Below are positions 40,662 to 45,552 of a DNA stretch of 45,552 bases, one piece after another. Below the pieces are notes generated by a model. The model saw only the letters and a list, made by a program, of their open reading frames with translations, ran no database searches and was not told the origin of the DNA. Source of the stretch: Clostridia bacterium (GTDB lineage Bacteria; Bacillota; Clostridia; Oscillospirales; Acutalibacteraceae); the NCBI GenBank assembly GCA_017396895.1, contig JAFQKN010000131.1, positions 1-45,552 on the forward strand. Reading direction: 5' to 3'. Made by a program: the position numbers and the translations under genes. Within the stretch, counting starts at the first letter, position 1; each line of letters begins with the position of its first letter.

Positions 40662-41768
40662 CTACATCCTTGCAATCAAAACTACAGAAGCAACGGATAT
40701 AATGCAAATGAATGCCTGAAACGCAGTTACGGCAATCATAACCGAAATCAAATCCGAAAATGAATTAAACAACGCCGAACTGCGCGACTGTGAAATACTA
40801 TCCGATACGGCACTCAGCAATATCATCCCGGCTTTCCATAACAACAATTCGATCAATACCGGCAATACCATCACACACAACACGATCACTGCCACCATTC
40901 CGACGGTCGAACGAAGCAGAGTAATGCTTGCAATAACCGTGCTCAGCGAATCGGACAAAGCTCCTCCTACAATCGGAACGGCATTGCCGACAAAAAACTT
41001 AGCACCTTTCATCGCAACCGAATCTGCCGACACAGCAATGATATTTTTTACTGACAGTATTGCCGAAAAGACTGCGGATGCCAGCGACAAAACAAAAGTG
41101 AATATCTTTTTTATCAACTTCGCATAACCACCCATTTCCGTGTTGCTGTTCATTGCAGAACAGGCGGCAAGAGAAGCATAAACAGCACAAAAAGGAGGCA
41201 ATAATTTGACCAGCAAAGCAGACAAAACCTGTCCGACTCCGAGACAGGCAGATTGCAAACAGATTGCAAGAGTCGGATTGCCGGATGCTGTGATAATGGC
41301 GGCAAGAATCGGGATCAACACTTTTATAAGATCATTGACAGATGCATTAACTTGAAGAATATGATTGATAACATCACCGATCGGATTCAAAACTGTGATC
41401 AGTAAAAAGATAACTGATATAGACTCAATAAACAATGAAAAGCGCGCGTCTTCTCCGAAAAGAGACTTCAAAAAGAGCATAAGAAGAAGCAATCCTGTCG
41501 AAGTTGACACACAGACGAGAGGTTCACGAAGATACGTTCTGCAAAGATCCGTCAGCATTTTTACAAATGATGAAAAATCAAGTTCAAGCAGATCTGCATA
41601 ACTTCCGTCTGTAATCCCGATATCTTCAAGAAGGTTTTCAGTATCCTTATCACATTCGTCCAGAATAATATCCGTATAATATGTATCATTCCGGGATGCT
41701 TGTACGGGTACAAAAAAAAGAACAAAAAGAATAAAAATAAGAAAAACCGTTACACATCTGCGCATCAT
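40662..41768 (-). CDS. spoIIIAE: Stage III sporulation protein AE
   Basis: Polytopic membrane protein thought to form the membrane part of the channel. It begins with a signal peptide (TVFLIFILFVLFFVPVQA) and has about seven to eight further membrane segments; conserved stretches include NPTLAICLQSACLGVGQVLSALLVKL (in part) and VGNAVPIVGGALSDSLSTV. It overlaps spoIIIAD by ATGA. Confidence 0.94.
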   Translation of the reverse strand: MMRRCVTVFLIFILFVLFFVPVQASRNDTYYTDIILDECDKDTENLLEDIGITDGSYADLLELDFSSFVKMLTDLCRTYLREPLVCVSTSTGLLLLMLFLKSLFGEDARFSLFIESISVIFLLITVLNPIGDVINHILQVNASVNDLIKVLIPILAAIITASGNPTLAICLQSACLGVGQVLSALLVKLLPPFCAVYASLAACSAMNSNTEMGGYAKLIKKIFTFVLSLASAVFSAILSVKNIIAVSADSVAMKGAKFFVGNAVPIVGGALSDSLSTVIASITLLRSTVGMVAVIVLCVMVLPVLIELLLWKAGMILLSAVSDSISQSRSSALFNSFSDLISVMIAVTAFQAFICIISVASVVLIARM

Positions 41769-42154
41769 ACTTTCTCCAATAATTCTTTTATCAACATCAA
41801 AACTGACTCAAAAACGGGAAAAGCAGAAATCAGCATGAATACTTTCGCACAAAGTTCTACCTTTGCAGTCAATGCGTTTTCACCGGCATCACGGCACAAT
41901 TCAATCAGCAACCTGGATAAAAGTGCAATTGCACTGCATTTGAGCAGTATCTTCAAGTACTCATCCCGTACCGATGCTTCATCGAGTAGTGCTTTCATGT
42001 CCTGCAACAATTCACTGACATACGGCAGAATAAACAACAGCAATCCAACCGTTGCCGCTACTTCCACAATAAATGCATACTCACTTTTTTCTTTTTTCAG
42101 TATTTGCACCGCAAAGATAACAATCAATACAATGCCTGCTGTTTTGAACATCAT
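41765..42154 (-). CDS. spoIIIAD: Stage III sporulation protein AD
   Basis: Membrane protein of 129 residues with about four hydrophobic segments, distantly like flagellar FliQ-type export components together with SpoIIIAC. The ATG overlaps the spoIIIAC stop (ATGA), and the end overlaps spoIIIAE likewise. Confidence 0.93.
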   Translation of the reverse strand: MMFKTAGIVLIVIFAVQILKKEKSEYAFIVEVAATVGLLLFILPYVSELLQDMKALLDEASVRDEYLKILLKCSAIALLSRLLIELCRDAGENALTAKVELCAKVFMLISAFPVFESVLMLIKELLEKV

Positions 42155-42345
42155 AGATCAAACACCGATTTAATGTAAGTAAACAGAGTAGAAATATACG
42201 GGAGAATCATCATCAATGCTAAAATCAATCCTGCGATGGTTGTAATCATCGTGTACTCATCCCGACCGGATCTTTGCAAAATCTGGTTAAGCACCGCAAC
42301 AATCAGACCGATAGCGGCAATTTTGAATATAATCTCGATCTCCAT
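42151..42345 (-). CDS. spoIIIAC: Stage III sporulation protein AC
   Basis: A 64-residue protein with two membrane segments (IIFKIAAIGLIVAVLNQIL; IAGLILALMMILPYISTLF) around the conserved GRDEYTMITTIAG. GGAGG precedes the ATG, 14 bases after the spoIIIAB stop. Confidence 0.94.
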   Translation of the reverse strand: MEIEIIFKIAAIGLIVAVLNQILQRSGRDEYTMITTIAGLILALMMILPYISTLFTYIKSVFDL

Positions 42346-42358
42346 TTACGATCCTCCG

Positions 42359-42856
42359 TCAGACAAATGTTATAAATACCAACGCTCCGAATAAAACACT
42401 TCCGGACAGCATGAGTTTATTATTTTTATTCATGAACAGTTCAATTCTATTGATCTCATCGGTGCACAACTGCTGACAGCGTTCACACAAATCAAATTGA
42501 TCCTGTAAACTGCTGGTTGAAAAAATACCGGAAAAACAGATCAGCTCATGTTTTGCATCATAATCACAGCACAAATTCAGTTTTTCGATCGCATAAAGCC
42601 AAGCATCGTCAAAAGATTGCGCACCGTTTAGCTGCTGCACAACATCCCTGCAAAACAAATCAGCAATGTTACAATCTGACAGCACTGAAAACAATGTTAT
42701 TGCCTCTGTCGGATGTGCCGTGTTAACTCTTTTTATGCGATCAAACAGCCTTTCCAACTGTTTAAGCGTTCTCAGTGTTTCCATTCTTCTGACCGATTGG
42801 AAGATTGCAAAAGCGATCGGAACAAAACTCAGAATACTCAAAAGCAATATTTTCAT
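42359..42856 (-). CDS. spoIIIAB: Stage III sporulation protein AB
   Basis: Membrane protein with an N-terminal segment (MKILLLSILSFVPIAFAIF), a cytoplasmic helical part (LEHL/ERLFDRI..., TLFSVLSDC) and a C-terminal segment (LMLSGSVLFGALVFITFV), distantly like type II secretion F proteins. The ATG at 42854-42856 gives the conserved hydrophobic N-terminus, although AAGG lies only a few bases upstream. It overlaps the end of spoIIIAA by 95 bases, much more than other junctions in the operon. Confidence 0.86.
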   Translation of the reverse strand: MKILLLSILSFVPIAFAIFQSVRRMETLRTLKQLERLFDRIKRVNTAHPTEAITLFSVLSDCNIADLFCRDVVQQLNGAQSFDDAWLYAIEKLNLCCDYDAKHELICFSGIFSTSSLQDQFDLCERCQQLCTDEINRIELFMNKNNKLMLSGSVLFGALVFITFV

Positions 42857-43769
42857 AGTCCTTCTCCGACTTATTGTAGATTTCGAATATTTTTCCCGGA
42901 TTGCGAGCACCTTTCAGACACAGAATTCGTTCAAACACCCCCTGTTCGGCCAACACCCGAAAACTCGGTTTCATTCTCAATTCTGCGTAACTATGCGCAT
43001 GCATGGAACAGATAAACCGTACTCCGCTGTTTAGCGATTGCACAATAGCATTTGCTTCTTGCAGTGTGCCGATTTCATCACAAATAATAATTTCCGGCAT
43101 ACAAAGCCGCACGGATCGGTCAATTGCTTCACGCTTGTTGATACCGGAAAGCACCTCAACACAGGCAGGTCTTTCAAAACCGATCGGAAATATTTCATTC
43201 CTCTCATCGATCACACAGATCCTGTAACAGTGTGAATACATTCCGGAACTCAAATCATGTGCAAGACTTCGCAAAAAAGTCGTCTTTCCGCTTGCAGGTT
43301 GTCCGACGATCATGGATGAAACAACTTTTCCGTCAAAAAACAAAGCGCGTGTATCCGTTCTGATTTCCCTTGCAATGCGAATGCGCAATGAGCGAAACAA
43401 CTCAGGAGAATATAACGCATGATTGAACACGCCGCTTGCACTGCCGATCGACATTCTGCATCCGTTATCAAGACCGATAAAACCGTTTTCTATTTCTTTT
43501 TGATGTGCCGACAGCGAGTAACCGCAAGAGCGCAAAACAGCGTCTTTGATCGCTGGTTCGGAAACCGTGTAACAAAAACGGGACGCTCTGTTACTGAAAT
43601 AGCCGGCCTTGCCAATGAAAAAGATATCCTGCTTACAAACGACATATAACGGGGCATTTGCTTTCAAAACGATCTCAACTGCATTGCATATAATATCATC
43701 AGGCAGTGCAAACAGACATTGTTTGATTTCATTATTCAGATATCTGCATGCAGATTGAAAATATCGCAA
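42762..43769 (-). CDS. spoIIIAA: Stage III sporulation protein AA, ATPase
   Basis: Secretion-type (AAA/VirB11-like) ATPase that powers the mother cell-forespore channel. Walker A is GQPASGKT at residues 156-163, the Walker B region is MPEIIICDEIGT, and a HAHSYAEL segment follows. The start is a TTG at 43767-43769 with GAGGT six bases upstream. The last 35 or so residues are unconserved in appearance and overlap spoIIIAB. First gene of the complete AA-AH operon. Confidence 0.93.
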   Translation of the reverse strand: MRYFQSACRYLNNEIKQCLFALPDDIICNAVEIVLKANAPLYVVCKQDIFFIGKAGYFSNRASRFCYTVSEPAIKDAVLRSCGYSLSAHQKEIENGFIGLDNGCRMSIGSASGVFNHALYSPELFRSLRIRIAREIRTDTRALFFDGKVVSSMIVGQPASGKTTFLRSLAHDLSSGMYSHCYRICVIDERNEIFPIGFERPACVEVLSGINKREAIDRSVRLCMPEIIICDEIGTLQEANAIVQSLNSGVRFICSMHAHSYAELRMKPSFRVLAEQGVFERILCLKGARNPGKIFEIYNKSEKDYENIAFEYSEFCSDRFCNLPIGQKNGNTENA

Positions 43770-43781
43770 TACGAAACCTCA

Positions 43782-43811
43782 TTTCTATACATCACTGTTT
43801 AATCTATATTC
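43782..43811 (-). promoter_or_regulatory. Possible SigE promoter of the spoIIIA operon
   Basis: Minus strand: GAATATA (43805-43811), 15-base spacer, TATAGAAA (43782-43789; 5 of 8 with CATACAAT). The operon is SigE-dependent in Bacillus, which makes a site here expected, but the match is modest. Confidence 0.4.
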
Positions 43812-43843
43812 CGCTTGTCCGCCATTATGACTGAAAAAAGTGA

Positions 43844-43872
43844 TTGCAAATACAAAACAATTATGGTATATA
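43844..43872 (+). promoter_or_regulatory. Probable promoter of the YfhO-like gene
   Basis: TTGCAA (43844-43849), 17-base spacer, TATATA (43867-43872) within a TATA-rich run; a TATAAT at 43869 is an alternative -10. Confidence 0.5.
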
Positions 43873-43908
43873 ATATAATAGATTTTTATATGCAAAGGAG
43901 TTGCAAAA

Positions 43909-45473
43909 ATGAATCCGAAACCACTGTCTTTATTTAAGAAAAAAACAGACAGTCCATTGCAAAAAAAGCATTCGTACAGACTTTCAGACGCGGCGTTTTA
44001 TGCACTATTATCGTCCATCCTCGCCGTTTTCGTGCTGTATGTCGTTTATTTTTTGCAATCACAGACTGTTGCAGGCGGAGACAAAACCGTAATGCGAATG
44101 GATCTGTATCATCAGTACGGGCCCTTGTATGCTGAACTTTATGACCGTTTGACTTCGGGTGAAAGTTTGATCTATTCGTGGAACACGGGCCTCGGCAGCA
44201 GTTTCATAGGCAATTTCTTCAATTACTGTTGCAGTCCGTTCACACTTCTTATATTGTTGTTCGGTCATTACAACATTCCCGAAGCCATAGCAGTTATTAT
44301 TCTTATGAAAGCTGCTGTAGCCGCTACAACTTTTACTTATTTTGTAAACCGCGTATACGGCACACGCAGAGTCAGCATCGGCTTTGGATTACTCTATGCT
44401 TTCTGCGGATATTTTGTTGCATATTCATGGAATATTATGTGGTTGGATGCCTTCCTTGTCTTCCCTCTTGTAATGTTGGGCATCGTCTTGATTATTCGCA
44501 AAGGTAAGCCGACTCTGTATATTGCCTCACTTGCGTACACAATGTTTACCAATTATTACATGGCTTATATGGTCTGCATACTTTGTGTAATCTATTTCCT
44601 GTACTTCTATTTCAGCCACTTTAATCTTACTTCCAAACTGTCCGAACGAGCAGAAGACGAGCAACAGCACAACGGTTATTTTTCGGAATTACGCAATTCC
44701 CGTTTTATGATGGCCGGATTCAAGTTCGCACTCGGCTCTTTTCTCGCTTTCATGCTGACTGCGTGCGCACTCATCCCGATCTATTACATTTTGACAGGAA
44801 GTTCCGCAACCAATTCAAGCGGGGCCCCCGAATTATCCGCATGGAAAGATTATTTTAATATTTTTGACTTCCTTGCCAATCACCTTGCAAATCTCTCCCC
44901 GACCATTCGAAGCAGCGGTGAAGACATATTACCTAATATTTATTGCGGCGTCATGACTTTATTCCTTGTTCCCGCATTTATTTTCAGCAAAAAAGTTCCC
45001 ACCAAACGCAAAGTACTCACTTGTGTCATGCTCGGATTGTTTTATGCGAGTTTCTCACTGAATTTCCTGAACTATATCTGGCACGGGATGCACTACCCGA
45101 ATGATCTTCCTTACAGATACTCCTTTGCATATTCTTTCCTGCTGTTGATCCTTGCGTATGAGGCATTTTTGCATATCCGCGAATATTCAAGCCGATTTTT
45201 TATAGGTACCGGAGTAGGTATTCTCGCTTTCATCGTGATCGTACAAGAACTCGGATCGAAGAATATCGGTAAATTCACTTTGATGACAAACATTGTTCTT
45301 GTTTTTGCATTTACCGTCATTTTGTGTATGATCGCAGACGCGAAACTGAAAAGAGATACGATTTCCCTTGCATTGGTATGCATGATTATAGCAGAATTAG
45401 CAATTGCCAACACCGGCAATTACGTTATGTCTCAGTCAAAAGAAGCCTATTGCGGTGACTATTACGATTTTCA
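43909..45473 (+). CDS. YfhO-like membrane protein, truncated by contig end
   Basis: Large polytopic membrane protein of the YfhO family, GT-C-like, linked in Bacillus and Listeria to glycosylation of teichoic acids. The family start is clear: a first membrane segment, then QTVAGGDKTVMRMDLYHQYGPLYAELYDRL (in part) and SWNTGLGSSFIGNFFNYCCSP. About twelve membrane segments occur in the 520 residues present; family members are usually 800 or more. AAGGAG precedes the ATG. The frame appears to stop at 45519, but the last codons lie in foreign sequence, so the true gene continues beyond the window. Confidence 0.85.
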
Positions 45474-45552
45474 GACCTCCACGGCTTCCCGGACAACGAT
45501 CTTACCGGAGCCCACATAGCGGTAGTCGAAAGCGTGCATGGGCTGGCCGTAC
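45474..45552 (-). CDS. pheT: Fragment of phenylalanyl-tRNA synthetase beta chain (probable chimera)
   Basis: Read on the minus strand from the window end, this stretch encodes YGQPMHAFDYRYVGSGKIVV followed by REAVEV, the conserved B3/B4-domain region of PheT. G+C is 49 of 79 (62%), far above the rest of the window. Coding stops making sense at about 45474, where the YfhO gene takes over in the opposite direction. The most likely explanation is a chimeric read or assembly join to another organism. Confidence 0.75.

Overview
The window looks like one contig from an endospore-forming, anaerobic gut clostridium, probably of the Oscillospiraceae/Ruminococcaceae type. The evidence is a moderately AT-rich composition, strong AGGAGG-type ribosome binding sites with several TTG and GTG starts, a complete spoIIIA operon, sigK, cotJABC and yunB, an IspH-ribosomal protein S1 fusion, acetate kinase, a dockerin-bearing secreted protein and cytoplasmic host-glycan hydrolases. 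The exact taxon cannot be read from the sequence alone. I saw no tRNA, rRNA, CRISPR array, prophage or insertion sequence.

Layout: (1) 1-6400 holds queA-tgt (queuosine) on the minus strand, divergent from asd-dapA (aspartate semialdehyde to lysine), which converges on GTP-type PEP carboxykinase. (2) 6400-14540 holds tsaD-rimI-polA on the minus strand, divergent dusB and sigK on the plus strand, then an esterase and tmcAL on the minus strand. sigK has a long hairpin in its leader that contains its ribosome binding site. (3) 14600-18740 holds ackA, a structured non-coding stretch, a DEDDh exonuclease, and an NfeD-stomatin membrane pair. (4) 18750-23870 holds a secreted cohesin-like/Ig-like/dockerin protein and, divergent from it, a GH2 glycosidase coupled to a small membrane protein. 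(5) 23870-27180 holds metY-metA (methionine by the acetyl-homoserine route) and a Pit-type phosphate transporter. (6) 27290-29090 holds cotJABC and yunB (spore genes). (7) 29120-34140 holds a GH27-GH95 pair facing a GH33 sialidase. With the GH2 enzyme this makes a set suited to imported blood-group, mucin or milk oligosaccharides. (8) 34200-39030 holds the housekeeping operon baiN-like/cmk/ispH-rpsA, an antitoxin-less mazF and a DUF1292 gene. (9) 39090-43770 is the whole spoIIIA operon, AH to AA. (10) 43909 to the end is a YfhO-type membrane protein cut off by the contig end.

The last ~79 bases (45474-45552) do not fit. They are about 62% G+C and encode, on the minus strand, a piece of phenylalanyl-tRNA synthetase beta chain, so the end looks like a chimeric assembly join.

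The most interesting signals are regulatory details rather than one large new system: an internal Shine-Dalgarno plus ATG exactly at the IspH/S1 junction, a UACAU site (the known Firmicute MazF target) lying across the mazF start codon next to a hairpin, the sigK ribosome binding site buried in a terminator-like hairpin, and a multi-hairpin intergenic element after ackA.
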